The translations under genes and the position numbers were made by a program. Of a DNA stretch of 64,000 nt, positions 42,520-50,880 are shown in pieces. The DNA lies in NCBI GenBank assembly GCA_005884195.1, contig VBBP01000052.1:1-64000 (forward strand). Direction: 5' to 3'. The first letter of the stretch is position 1. Each line of letters begins with the position of its first letter. The stretch comes from Candidatus Bathyarchaeota archaeon. Its GTDB lineage: Archaea > Thermoproteota > Bathyarchaeia > 40CM-2-53-6. The notes below the pieces were generated by a model. The model was given only the letters and a program-made list of their open reading frames with translations. It had not been told where the DNA came from and ran no database searches.

Positions 42520-43029
42520 TTGAAGGCAGTGGCTGAAGACGTAACGACAAGAGTGCTTCCTGATTACTCAAAGGATTTTGAGACTCTTGAAAAGATGGAA
42601 TGGGCGTTCTCAAAGGGAGATGTGAATTTTTTCAGGACAGCCCTCGATAGTAGACCGAGTTTGCTTCTCCGAATACACGCGGTGTGCATGCTGGCAGATA
42701 TGAAAGATGAAAGAGCGGTTCTGGCACTCTGCGAGACATTGAAAGGGGATCCAAGTCCCCTAGTGCGGCATGAGGCCGCATTCTCGCTCGGCCAGTTGGA
42801 GTTCAAGTCAGCAGTCCCCGCGCTTTTGGAAGCCATGGCGAACGACGAGAGCGTCCTCGTGAGGCATGAATCGGCAGTGGCTCTCGGGTCTATCGGAGAC
42901 GAGACAGCTCGCCCGGGATTGATCGACAGACTCCGAGACCCAGACGAGGATGTACGATTGTCGGCCGAGGTTGCATTGGCGGACTTGGATTTTCTAGAGC
43001 GCCTCAGGGCACGAACCAGCAGGCGATAG
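42520..43029 (+). CDS. HEAT-repeat protein with two deoxyhypusine-hydroxylase-like His-Glu motifs
   Basis: The 169-residue protein starts at TTG. Helical repeats include LVRHEAAFSLGQLEFKSAVP and VLVRHESAVALGSIGDETA, with His-Glu pairs at 84-85 and 116-117. Eukaryotic deoxyhypusine hydroxylase (DOHH) has two such pairs per half (HE motifs 33 residues apart) that together hold a di-iron centre. This protein resembles one half, so a dimer could rebuild the site. Many HEAT proteins (PBS lyase repeats) have looser similarity, so catalysis is inference. It precedes trm5. Confidence 0.75.
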   Translation: MKAVAEDVTTRVLPDYSKDFETLEKMEWAFSKGDVNFFRTALDSRPSLLLRIHAVCMLADMKDERAVLALCETLKGDPSPLVRHEAAFSLGQLEFKSAVPALLEAMANDESVLVRHESAVALGSIGDETARPGLIDRLRDPDEDVRLSAEVALADLDFLERLRARTSRR

Positions 43030-43087
43030 ATGCCGAGTATCATTGTTGGGCGCCAACGAAGAGAATTCAGACCGCTTCCAAGAAAGC

Positions 43088-44149
43088 GTGTCTCTCAAGA
43101 TACCGAAGAAACAGGGAGAGAACGCGATCCGAGTTCTCGCGAAGCTGAAACTACTGAACAGAAACCTTGCACCTCGAACGGCAGGCGATATGCTTCACGT
43201 ACCGCTCTCCCGAGCGCCACAGCCAGAAGAGCGGAAACAACTTGACAGAGCACTAGGCAAACAGAACCTGTCACATGAAAGCTTTCCTTCTAGATTACAA
43301 GCTCTTGGATCGCTGGAGAAAGTTCTAGAACAACAACTACCGTCGAGCATTGTTCAACTCGTATCAAAATCGTTCGATGTTATCGGCGACATCGCCATCA
43401 TAGAACTCTCGCCAACAGCCGAGCCCTTCGAAAAGAATATCGCCGAAGCATTGATGAAAGTACACAAGAACGTCAAGGCAGTCTACTCAAAGGCCGGACC
43501 GATAACCGACAACCAGCGATTGCGGCCTCTCCATCACGTCCTCGGCGTCAATCGAACCGAGACAATTCACAAGGAGCTGGGGTGCCGCTTCAAGATCGAC
43601 ATTTCGAAGGCATTCTTCTCCCCACGTCTCTCCGCCGAGCACGAAAGGGTCGCCGAACAAGTCCGACCGGGGGAGTGCGTCGTAGACATGTTTGCAGGAG
43701 TGGGACCGTTCTCGATACTAATCGCGAAACGATTGAACGAAGTACGGATCCAATCCATCGACGCCAACCCCGAGGCTGTCAAGTTGCTCGAAGAAAATGC
43801 AAAGATGAACAAGGTCCAAGACCGGATAAAGGTGTGGACTGGAGACGCTAGAGCAGTCGTCAAGAACAACCTCTTAGGAGTGGCCACGCGCGTAATAATG
43901 AACCACCCCTCCCGAGCGAGGGAGTTTCTCGAGCCAGCTTGCGAAACGCTAATGCATGACGGAGGAATCGTACACTATTACACGTTCGCAGATGGCTCGG
44001 ACAGCGAGTCAAAAGCCAGACAAGAGCTTTCAGCCTCAGCAGATAATTCAGGCTGGAAAATCGAGAAAACCATAGCGATACATAAAGTGAGAGGTGTCGC
44101 TCCTATGAAGTGGCAGATTGCAGTAGACGCGAAACTTACGCCAGCCTAG
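43088..44149 (+). CDS. trm5: tRNA (guanine-37-N1)-methyltransferase Trm5
   Basis: The GTG start gives SLKIPKKQGENAIRVLAKL, the usual D1-domain beginning; a TTG 15 codons upstream is less likely. A D2 region (DVIGDIAIIELSPTAEPFE) leads to the Rossmann SAM site VVDMFAGVGPFSILIAKR and catalytic IMNHPSRAREFLEPA, the N-x-P motif. It makes m1G37, guarding reading frame. The 3' end overlaps the convergent DUF371 gene by 4 nt. Confidence 0.92.
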   Translation: MSLKIPKKQGENAIRVLAKLKLLNRNLAPRTAGDMLHVPLSRAPQPEERKQLDRALGKQNLSHESFPSRLQALGSLEKVLEQQLPSSIVQLVSKSFDVIGDIAIIELSPTAEPFEKNIAEALMKVHKNVKAVYSKAGPITDNQRLRPLHHVLGVNRTETIHKELGCRFKIDISKAFFSPRLSAEHERVAEQVRPGECVVDMFAGVGPFSILIAKRLNEVRIQSIDANPEAVKLLEENAKMNKVQDRIKVWTGDARAVVKNNLLGVATRVIMNHPSRAREFLEPACETLMHDGGIVHYYTFADGSDSESKARQELSASADNSGWKIEKTIAIHKVRGVAPMKWQIAVDAKLTPA

Positions 44150-44568
44150 GTCTCGACAGTCAGTTCAACCAATAATTTCCGATCGGGATCTTGAAGCAAT
44201 TCTATCAGTGCTCTTGGAAGATCCGCTGCCGCTCGATTGGCGTGCACCATGAGCGTCCTGTTAGAGACGAAACCGCTCTTTCTAACCACGATGTCTGTCG
44301 GATGGGAAAACGTCAACCCATGGGCGCCACGTCCTTCGATCACAAATCGATGGAGGTCGAGCATCAGAGTTAGGCGGGCTCTACAGGCATCCCTGGAGAG
44401 AGCGTTTTTCACAGTTTCAGGCAAGTCTCTCAGTCCCACAGAGGATCCAACAGCGATGATGCAGTCTCCATTCTTGCTTAGGTCAACCTCCTTTGTGAGC
44501 TCCAAGGTCGTCGGATGGGTCGACGACACAGCGGGATGTCCGCGAGCGTAGAACCTGAAGTTCATCAA
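44146..44568 (-). CDS. DUF371 family protein
   Basis: The 140-residue protein has the family signature ARGHPAVSSTHPTTLELTKE, GDCIIAVGSSVGLRDL and IEGRGAHGLTFSHPTDIVVR. DUF371 is archaeal and of unknown biochemical role. The conserved His and Asp residues hint at a binding or catalytic site. It stands alone between trm5 and pcm. Confidence 0.88.
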   Translation of the reverse strand: MMNFRFYARGHPAVSSTHPTTLELTKEVDLSKNGDCIIAVGSSVGLRDLPETVKNALSRDACRARLTLMLDLHRFVIEGRGAHGLTFSHPTDIVVRKSGFVSNRTLMVHANRAAADLPRALIELLQDPDRKLLVELTVET

Positions 44569-44641
44569 GGCTTACAGTACCAAACTAGAGAGTCTAATAT
44601 GCTCGCTACCGTTTGACGGGCCGGAGGGATGACCTAGGTCT

Positions 44642-45322
44642 GTGGATTTCGCAAGTGAAAGGGAAAGAATGGTCCAAGCGCTCACCGCGGAAGGACTCCT
44701 CAAAACCCGCGAGGTCATCGACGCGATGAGAAAGGTTCCCCGGGAACTCTTCGTCTCTGTTCACATGCGTCAGTACGCCTACAATGATACCCCATTGCCA
44801 ACGGATCATGGCCAGACGATCAGTGCGCCACTCGGCTGACCAGCCGGGCGTTACATGGTGGCCATAATGGACGAGGCATTGAAGCCAAGACACGGGATGA
44901 AGGTGCTTGAAGTGGGCGCCGGAAGCGGATACCATGCAGCCACGATCGCAGAAATAGTCGGCGATAAGGGACACGTCTACTCGGTTGAGTACATCGACAA
45001 ACTGGTAGAGATCGCAAGGAAGAACCTGAGTCGAGCAGGATACGCTGACCGGGTCACACTGGTCCAAGGCGACGGATCGTTGGGTTACGCAGAGCGAGCT
45101 TCATATGATAGAATACTCGTGACGGCCGCCGCTCCCAGGATTCCGCCCCCCTTACTAGAACAATTGAAACCGGACGGAATCCTAGTTATTCCTGTAGGTG
45201 GAAGAATGTTCCCCCAAGAACTTGTCCAGGTCAGAAAGAGGCTTGATGGGACCTTGGACCGGGAATCCTTGGGAGGAGTCGCATTCGTCCCTCTAATCGG
45301 GAAACACGGCTTCAGCGACTAG
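44642..45322 (+). CDS. pcm: Protein-L-isoaspartate O-methyltransferase, split by a 21-nt BHB intron
   Basis: Exon 1 (44642-44831, GTG start) encodes DFASERERMVQALTAEGLL to YNDTPLPTDHGQTISAP plus one base. Exon 2 (44853-45322) completes HMVAIMDEALKPRHGMKVLE and VGAGSGYHAATIAEIVG, the SAM site. Unspliced, the frame reads SAP-Leu-Gly-TGA. Removing 21 nt gives SAP-HM-VAIM, exactly the archaeal Pcm motif, and a 219-residue protein of normal length. The enzyme methylates isoaspartyl residues for repair of aged proteins. Without splicing only a 65-residue fragment lacking the SAM fold would be made. Confidence 0.9.
44832..44852 (+). other. Candidate mRNA intron (21 nt) with canonical bulge-helix-bulge
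   Basis: Central helix CGCC (44826-44829) with GGCG (44847-44850). Bulges are AC|T (44830-44832) and TT|A (44851-44853). The inner helix CGGCT/AGCCG (44833-44837, 44842-44846) is closed by loop GACC. The outer helix is GTG (44823-44825) with CAT (44854-44856), one G-U. All four central and five inner pairs are Watson-Crick. The segment contains an in-frame TGA at 44837-44839. Confidence 0.85.
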
Positions 45323-46356
45323 CTACCGAAGAATGACTCGAGCGTTTTCTTACCACTATCTTTGGCCATTGCTGTCTTTGCCCTTCCTACTGCAGTGCGG
45401 ACTCTCTCCTCGTTGAAGTCTCTCTCTCCGCACAGGAACCGCACAAGAGATTCAAGATCGGATTCGCCCCAATTCAAAGTGTATTTCGAAGTGACCGCAG
45501 GTTTCAGAAAAATCTCCCTAATTCTATCCAGCTCCGGCGGCGGAACCACATCCTTATTCGATTCAGCAATCCTTTCAATCGTACCACGCTCTCGAACCAG
45601 CTTCAGGGCGGTCTTTGGCCCGATTCCCTTGAAACCGCCAGGATTAAAATCGGTTCCAATGAGAATCCCCAAGTCTACGAGTTGTTCTCGCGACAGCTGT
45701 AGAGCCTGCAAAGTTGATGCGAGGTCTACTAATTCCGGTTCTACCTGAACGTAGGCCTCTCGCATAGGCAGCTTTCTCTTTCCAGTTATCGCTAGATTCC
45801 GAACAAGCCTCCGAGCCCCGAATAGCAATGAATCGTAATCCTGGCTGACCGCAGCCCAAACATCCCCGCGAGCCGCCATATAGGCAGCCTGAGCTTCTCC
45901 TTCAGATGGAGCTTGGACAATTGGGACGCCCAGGTACTGGAGAAGTTTGTGAGCATCATCAATCATCAGATCCTTAAGACTGGAAGTCGCCTGAGCGTAC
46001 CGCTTCGCTTCCTCAAACTTTCCCGTTGATAATGCGGATTCGTATCTCGTAGTGGCTTCAACCTTGATGACTTGTCTTCGCTTGATCTCCGTATCTTTGA
46101 GACTCGGGGGCCTTCCATCGAAGACATACACGAGTCTGATTCCTCTCTCTGCCAAGTTGGTAGTTCGGTAAAGGAGCCCACTCAAGTGACTCGTAACTCT
46201 ACTCTGCCGGTCCATCAAAGGCTCGCCGGTGGGCCCACGAATTATCGCGAGAAACTGATAGAGCGCATTGTAGGCATCGACCGCGAAAGTCTTTCCTGAA
46301 AAGTCATCCAGCGAAATCTTGGACCGAGTAATAATGTCCCCCAGATCTACGCCCAA
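45319..46356 (-). CDS. fen: Flap endonuclease 1
   Basis: The 345-residue XPG-family nuclease begins MGVDLGDII. It has VDAYNALYQFL and VYVFDGRPPSLK (N region), QAPSEGEAQAAYMA and SQDYDSLLFGA (acidic metal ligands), the helix-hairpin-helix GFKGIGPKTALKLV and a C-terminal PCNA-binding KKTLESFFG. It removes 5' flaps in replication and repair. The 3' end overlaps the pcm stop region by 4 nt. Confidence 0.95.
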   Translation of the reverse strand: MGVDLGDIITRSKISLDDFSGKTFAVDAYNALYQFLAIIRGPTGEPLMDRQSRVTSHLSGLLYRTTNLAERGIRLVYVFDGRPPSLKDTEIKRRQVIKVEATTRYESALSTGKFEEAKRYAQATSSLKDLMIDDAHKLLQYLGVPIVQAPSEGEAQAAYMAARGDVWAAVSQDYDSLLFGARRLVRNLAITGKRKLPMREAYVQVEPELVDLASTLQALQLSREQLVDLGILIGTDFNPGGFKGIGPKTALKLVRERGTIERIAESNKDVVPPPELDRIREIFLKPAVTSKYTLNWGESDLESLVRFLCGERDFNEERVRTAVGRAKTAMAKDSGKKTLESFFGS

Positions 46357-46365
46357 AGCTTCGCA

Positions 46366-47154
46366 CTACTCCCCATTGCCGGAGCTAACTCTCCTCATCC
46401 GGTATTCACCTACCCGGTTCGCAATCATTGCCGCGACCGCTCCAGCACCCACTCCTCCATCAATATTGACCACGGCCATTCCCAGGGAGCAGGACTGCAA
46501 CATAGCAGCTAGGGCTGCGAGACCCTTTTCCCCGAACCCGTAGCTTCTAGACGTAGGGACTCCTATGACCGGAACATCCACAATTCCCGCGACGACGGTA
46601 GGGAGTGCCCCTTCACGACCAGCAACTACCAGAATAACATCGGAGCCCCACTTGAGAAGATCGCGGACAGGCTCGAACAATCTATGAATCCCGGCAACAC
46701 CCACATCATTGAAGGACCTAATCTCGCATCCCATCTCTCGAGCGATAACCTCAGCTTCTTCAGCTACAGGCATGTCCGAAGTCCCTGCAGTCAACACCCC
46801 CACCCTACCCCCGCTACGCCTCGGCTTGTAGCCCTTCGACTTTACAATCACTATTCGAGACTGCGGAAAGTATTCGAGCCTAGACCCTTTTCCCAAGACA
46901 GCTCTAATAGACCTAACTTGGGCTGCGTCACAACGACTGATAATCGCACGCCCGGTCCGTCTTACCATAGCCTGGCTAATCTTCGCTACCTCACGAGCAA
47001 ACTTGCCCTCGGCCAGAATGACTTCAGGAAGTCCTTTGCGTTTTTCACGGCCGACGTCAAGATTCGCAAACCGAGACAGGCTTTCGATAGCAAGCATTCT
47101 TTCCTTCTTCTCGAGTAGTCTCCGGCTTCGCTCAAACTTGCTCATGGAAGACAA
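46366..47154 (-). CDS. larB: LarB: nicotinate-dinucleotide carboxylase/hydrolase for the nickel pincer cofactor
   Basis: The protein has 262 residues. The C-terminal two thirds is the PurE-like AIR-carboxylase fold: VGVLTAGTSDMPVAEEAEVI, VVAGREGALPTVVAGIVDVP, VIGVPTSRSYGFGEKGLAAL and VNIDGGVGAGAVA. The N-terminal helix bundle is typical of LarB. It carboxylates the pyridine ring of nicotinic acid adenine dinucleotide and releases AMP. It is divergent from larE across about 60 nt. Confidence 0.9.
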   Translation of the reverse strand: MSSMSKFERSRRLLEKKERMLAIESLSRFANLDVGREKRKGLPEVILAEGKFAREVAKISQAMVRRTGRAIISRCDAAQVRSIRAVLGKGSRLEYFPQSRIVIVKSKGYKPRRSGGRVGVLTAGTSDMPVAEEAEVIAREMGCEIRSFNDVGVAGIHRLFEPVRDLLKWGSDVILVVAGREGALPTVVAGIVDVPVIGVPTSRSYGFGEKGLAALAAMLQSCSLGMAVVNIDGGVGAGAVAAMIANRVGEYRMRRVSSGNGE

Positions 47155-47183
47155 TGAATCATTCCTTTGTTCGTGCGTAAACC

Positions 47184-47191
47184 GTTTAAAT
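47184..47191 (+). promoter_or_regulatory. TATA box of larE
   Basis: GTTTAAAT, 25 nt before the ATG at 47216. The spacing predicts a leaderless larE mRNA. The same 60-nt gap must hold the larB promoter. Confidence 0.6.
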
Positions 47192-47215
47192 TGTCATGAG
47201 TGGCGTGTCTTGAAT

Positions 47216-48085
47216 ATGTCGCTTAGCCCTGCCAGCGCGGGTTTGCAGGTGAAGATAGACAAGGCCGTTCATATTATCGGGCAATTCAACGGGGCAGTTG
47301 TTGCCCTATCCGCCGGAGTGGACAGCTCACTAGTCGCTGCTCTCGCACGCAAGGCGCTGGGAGATCGCGTTGTTGCGGTAACAGCCGTTTCCGAATCTCT
47401 CGCCCCGGGAGAGATTGAAATAGCGAAAAAGACGGCGAGAGGCATCAGAATCAGACACATTGTCGTGACTACAGATGAGGTGCACAACGAAAGTTACACC
47501 GCGAACCCCTCGAACAGATGCTATTACTGTAAGGACACACTCTATCGCGAACTGAGACGCCAAGCTGACAATTCCGGATTAGAGGCGATTCTCGATGGAA
47601 CCCAGCTTGATGATCTCGGGGATACTAGGCCCGGACTTCTTGCCGCTAAGGAGGCTGGCGTAAGGAGCCCTCTTGCAGAGGCAGGTTTCTCAAAGAAAGA
47701 CGTGCGCGAGACGGCTCACCTTCTCGGCCTCGAGGTGTGGGACAAACCGGCAATGCCGTGTCTATCATCCAGGATACCGCACGGCGAAGAGATCACTGTC
47801 GAAAAGCTATCGCAGGTCGGAGAAGCGGAATCCATGGTTAAGCGGCTTAGTGGAGCCCGAGACATAAGAGTCAGACATCATGGAGAGGCTGCTGCAATCG
47901 AGGTGTCCCAAGAAGAGCTACCATTGTTTCATCGAGACGACTTGATGAAACAAGTGAAAGAGGACCTTAGACTAATAGGGTTCACGAGAGTAACTCTCGG
48001 TCCACGCAAAACTGCAAGCAAACAAGCCACTGCAGTGGTGGCGCAGGATTACTTGCTTCCAATAATTAACACGTCAAATCATTGA
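47216..48085 (+). CDS. larE: LarE: ATP-dependent sacrificial sulfur transferase
   Basis: The start MSLSPASAGLQVKIDKAV is set by the TATA spacing; a longer frame runs back into larB. The PP-loop is VVALSAGVDSSLVAALA, with Ala for the usual second Gly. NRCYYCKDTLYREL and DGTQLDDLGDTRPGLLAA follow, and then the sulfur-donating cysteine in KPAMPCLSSRIPHG. It converts carboxylates of the LarB product to thiocarboxylates. About 289 residues. LarC, which inserts nickel, is not in the window. Confidence 0.92.
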   Translation: MSLSPASAGLQVKIDKAVHIIGQFNGAVVALSAGVDSSLVAALARKALGDRVVAVTAVSESLAPGEIEIAKKTARGIRIRHIVVTTDEVHNESYTANPSNRCYYCKDTLYRELRRQADNSGLEAILDGTQLDDLGDTRPGLLAAKEAGVRSPLAEAGFSKKDVRETAHLLGLEVWDKPAMPCLSSRIPHGEEITVEKLSQVGEAESMVKRLSGARDIRVRHHGEAAAIEVSQEELPLFHRDDLMKQVKEDLRLIGFTRVTLGPRKTASKQATAVVAQDYLLPIINTSNH

Positions 48086-48207
48086 TGAGAGTGTCGAGAA
48101 ATTGCTGGATCAAGAACAGGTGATCGAACGCCTGTGCTTGCGAGCAGAGCGTTCAATCGGGCGCTGAAAACGTTTTTAAGCTATCAGAAACCGATGCAAC
48201 ATCAAAT

Positions 48208-48226
48208 CTTTCCGTTTCTCGGAAAG
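48208..48226 (+). promoter_or_regulatory. Hairpin in the leader of the catalytic proteasome beta gene
   Basis: CTTTCCG and CGGAAAG form a 7-bp stem around a 5-nt loop. A TATA-like TTTTTAAG lies about 40 nt upstream (near 48172). A five-codon frame (ATG at 48289) ends with a TGA overlapping the psmB ATG. The leader is about 105 nt. Confidence 0.35.
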
Positions 48227-48302
48227 CCCTGATCTAACATAAGAACAACTGGACACACGAAGAGTTGGAAAAACTGAGACTATCAAATATGAGCGTTCTC
48301 AA

Positions 48303-48902
48303 ATGACAACCACAATCGGCGTCGTGTGCAAGGACGGAGTCATTCTTACGACGGACACTCGAGCCACCATGGGATCCTTCGTCGCTCACAAACACGCCAA
48401 GAAAGTCTATCGGATCGACCATCACCTAGCCATGACGATCGCAGGGACGGTAGGAGATGCACAGGCATTGGTGGAAATGCTTAGAGCAAACTCTTCACTC
48501 TACAGGCTCGACCTCGCAAGGCCAATCCCGGTGAACTCCGCGGCGAGACTGGTCTCTAACATTCTCTTCGGCGCCAGATATTACCCTCTTGGAGTCCAGG
48601 CCCTAATCGGAGGAGTGGACGACAGTGGAGGGCACATCTACGCGCTGGATCCTCTTGGAAGCATGATGGAGGAGAAATACGTCTCAACCGGATCCGGATC
48701 TCCGGTTGCCTACGGAGTCCTCGAGTCAGAGTGGAGGGACTCAATGAACGTGAAGGAGTCGATTCCGATAGTTGTCAGAGCAGTCGATTCAGCAATGAAA
48801 AGAGATTCTGCAAGCGGCGACAGTTTCGACGTAGCCATAATCACGAAGGAAGGATACAGGGAACTGCCAGAGGACGAGAAGAAGCACATCCTGCACGCCT
48901 GA
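48303..48902 (+). CDS. psmB: Proteasome beta subunit, catalytic
   Basis: The 199-residue protein starts Met-Thr-Thr-Thr-Ile-Gly, so the nucleophile Thr1 follows the initiator Met directly and no propeptide has to be cleaved. Asp17 (TTDTRATMG), Lys33 (HAKKVYRI) and the C-terminal SASGDSFDVAII are conserved. It forms the proteolytic rings of the 20S core. It shares architecture with the silent paralogue encoded at 34790. Confidence 0.94.
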   Translation: MTTTIGVVCKDGVILTTDTRATMGSFVAHKHAKKVYRIDHHLAMTIAGTVGDAQALVEMLRANSSLYRLDLARPIPVNSAARLVSNILFGARYYPLGVQALIGGVDDSGGHIYALDPLGSMMEEKYVSTGSGSPVAYGVLESEWRDSMNVKESIPIVVRAVDSAMKRDSASGDSFDVAIITKEGYRELPEDEKKHILHA

Positions 48903-48947
48903 CCCCTTCTTTCGAACCTTCCCCAGATATCACAGTCGTAGAGAGAA

Positions 48948-50867
48948 TTGACTAGAACCTACAATGACGTACACGCAAAGATACGCGAGACCATCGTAGA
49001 GCACATGCCGAAAGACGCCGAGATAACTCGTATAGAATTCGAAGGTCCACGACTCGCAATCTACGTAAAAAACGTGGGTCTGCTCGCTGAACAGAATTAT
49101 GTTGTGACTGAGATTGTCAACCTACTTCACAAGAGAATTGTCATCAGATCTGACCAATCTATACGCCTTCCAGAACGAGAGGCCGAAGCGTACATTCGAA
49201 AAATCATTCCCCTAGAAGCTGAGATCTCCTCAATCAACTTCGACCCTAGCCTCGGAGAGGTGGTGGTAGAAGCAGCCAAGCCTGGCGTGGCAATCGGGAA
49301 GGAGGCTACCGTCCTGCAACAAGTTGTGAAGGAGACAAGGTGGCGGCCTAGAATTCTGAGAGCCCCACCCCTGCACTCCAAGATCATTTCAAGCACTCGA
49401 CACATCCTTCACACCGAAAGCGAAGAACGCAGCCGGATCCTCCGTGACGTCGGCGAAAGAATCTTTCGCCCCACTTTTAGCAAAGCCGGCTACGTTAGGC
49501 TCGTAACCCTCGGAGCATTTCATGAGGTGGGACGAGCGGCCATGCTCATCCAAGCAGGATCAAGTAGCGTCCTGCTTGACAGTGGAATAAACCCTGGAGC
49601 CCAAGACCCAACTTCTGCATACCCACGATTCGATACTGACGAATTTGACCTGGAAAAGCTGGATGCAGTAGTCATATCTCATGCCCACCTTGACCACTGC
49701 GGAATACTCCCCTTCCTCTACAAGTATGGCTACGACGGACCGGTCTACTGCTCAGAACCCACACAAACCCTCATGACGCTTCACCAGTTGGACTATCTCG
49801 ATGTTCACAGCAGGGAAGGCGAACACTCTCCTTACGACCAAAAAGACGTTCGGGAAGTCGTCACGCACACGATACCCCTGCGCTATAATGTAGTTACGGA
49901 CGTGGCTCCGGACATCAAACTCACCTTCCATAACGCCGGCCATATCCTAGGAAGCTCCATGGTCCACCTCCACATCGGTGAAGGCCTTCACAACATTGTC
50001 TACAGCGCCGACTTCAAGTTCGGACGAACGATGATGCTCGATCCCGCCACGGCGTTGTTCCCGAGAGCCGAGACACTCATCATCGAAAGCACGTATGGAG
50101 GTCCCGACGACATTATGCCTGATAGAGAGGGAGTGGAGGGCAGGCTTGTCAGCATCGTCAACGACACAGTCGAGAAAGGAGGAAAGGTGCTGATACCAGT
50201 CCCCGCGGTGGGAAGAGCTCAAGAAATAATGCTCGTCCTAGACGCGTACATGAAGAACGGGGCCCTGAGAGAACTCCCAATCTACATCGAGGGCATGGTC
50301 AACGAGGCGACCGCAATCCACACGGCCTTCCCTGAATACCTAGTTCGCGACATCAAAGAACAGATCCTTCACAAGGACATCAACCCGTTCCAGTCTGAAT
50401 ACTTCCACCCTGTAACTCACCCGAGCGATAGAGAGGAAATCATCGCCGGTGGACCATGCGTAATCATCGCCACATCCGGAATGCTCGAAGGCGGACCCGC
50501 GATAGACTATTTCCGACACCTTGCACCCGACCCGAGAAATACACTTGCCTACGTGAGCTACCAAGTCGACGGTACGCTAGGAAACAGAATCAAAAATGGT
50601 CTCAAAGAAGTCTCTCTTTATGCCCACGATGGCAAAATGGAAATGGTCAAGGTGAACATGAGGGTAGAATCAATAGAAGGATTTTCAGGGCATTCAGACA
50701 GGAACCAACTTCTGGGATTCATCAAGAGAATGTCTCCCAAGCCAACCAAGATCATCGTCAATCATGGGGAAAGAAGAAAGTCTGACCTTTTCGCTCAGAA
50801 CGTCAACCGCATATTCGGGATCAAAACAGTCGTCCCTGATGTTCTCGAGTCAATAAGGCTCCGATAA
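48948..50867 (+). CDS. aCPSF1/FttA: KH-domain beta-CASP ribonuclease
   Basis: The 639-residue protein starts at TTG. Two N-terminal KH-type domains (about 1-150, with PGVAIGKEATVLQQVVKETR) precede the metallo-beta-lactamase domain, whose ISHAHLDHCGIL gives HxHxDH. The beta-CASP domain has IESTYGGPDD, PVPAVGRAQE, ATSGMLEGGP and the final HGE. It is the archaeal CPSF73-like nuclease that cuts nascent RNA at U-rich sites and drives transcription termination. Confidence 0.95.
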   Translation: MTRTYNDVHAKIRETIVEHMPKDAEITRIEFEGPRLAIYVKNVGLLAEQNYVVTEIVNLLHKRIVIRSDQSIRLPEREAEAYIRKIIPLEAEISSINFDPSLGEVVVEAAKPGVAIGKEATVLQQVVKETRWRPRILRAPPLHSKIISSTRHILHTESEERSRILRDVGERIFRPTFSKAGYVRLVTLGAFHEVGRAAMLIQAGSSSVLLDSGINPGAQDPTSAYPRFDTDEFDLEKLDAVVISHAHLDHCGILPFLYKYGYDGPVYCSEPTQTLMTLHQLDYLDVHSREGEHSPYDQKDVREVVTHTIPLRYNVVTDVAPDIKLTFHNAGHILGSSMVHLHIGEGLHNIVYSADFKFGRTMMLDPATALFPRAETLIIESTYGGPDDIMPDREGVEGRLVSIVNDTVEKGGKVLIPVPAVGRAQEIMLVLDAYMKNGALRELPIYIEGMVNEATAIHTAFPEYLVRDIKEQILHKDINPFQSEYFHPVTHPSDREEIIAGGPCVIIATSGMLEGGPAIDYFRHLAPDPRNTLAYVSYQVDGTLGNRIKNGLKEVSLYAHDGKMEMVKVNMRVESIEGFSGHSDRNQLLGFIKRMSPKPTKIIVNHGERRKSDLFAQNVNRIFGIKTVVPDVLESIRLR

Positions 50868-50880
50868 ATAGACTGGAAGG

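Noticed and set aside
44842..45322. pcm as two separate genes or a simple nonsense pseudogene
   Set aside because: The frame is the same on both sides, all conserved motifs are intact, and the stop lies inside a perfect BHB whose removal restores the family motif.
47003..47215. 71-residue N-terminal extension of LarE
   Set aside because: It is antisense to larB and upstream of the larE TATA box.
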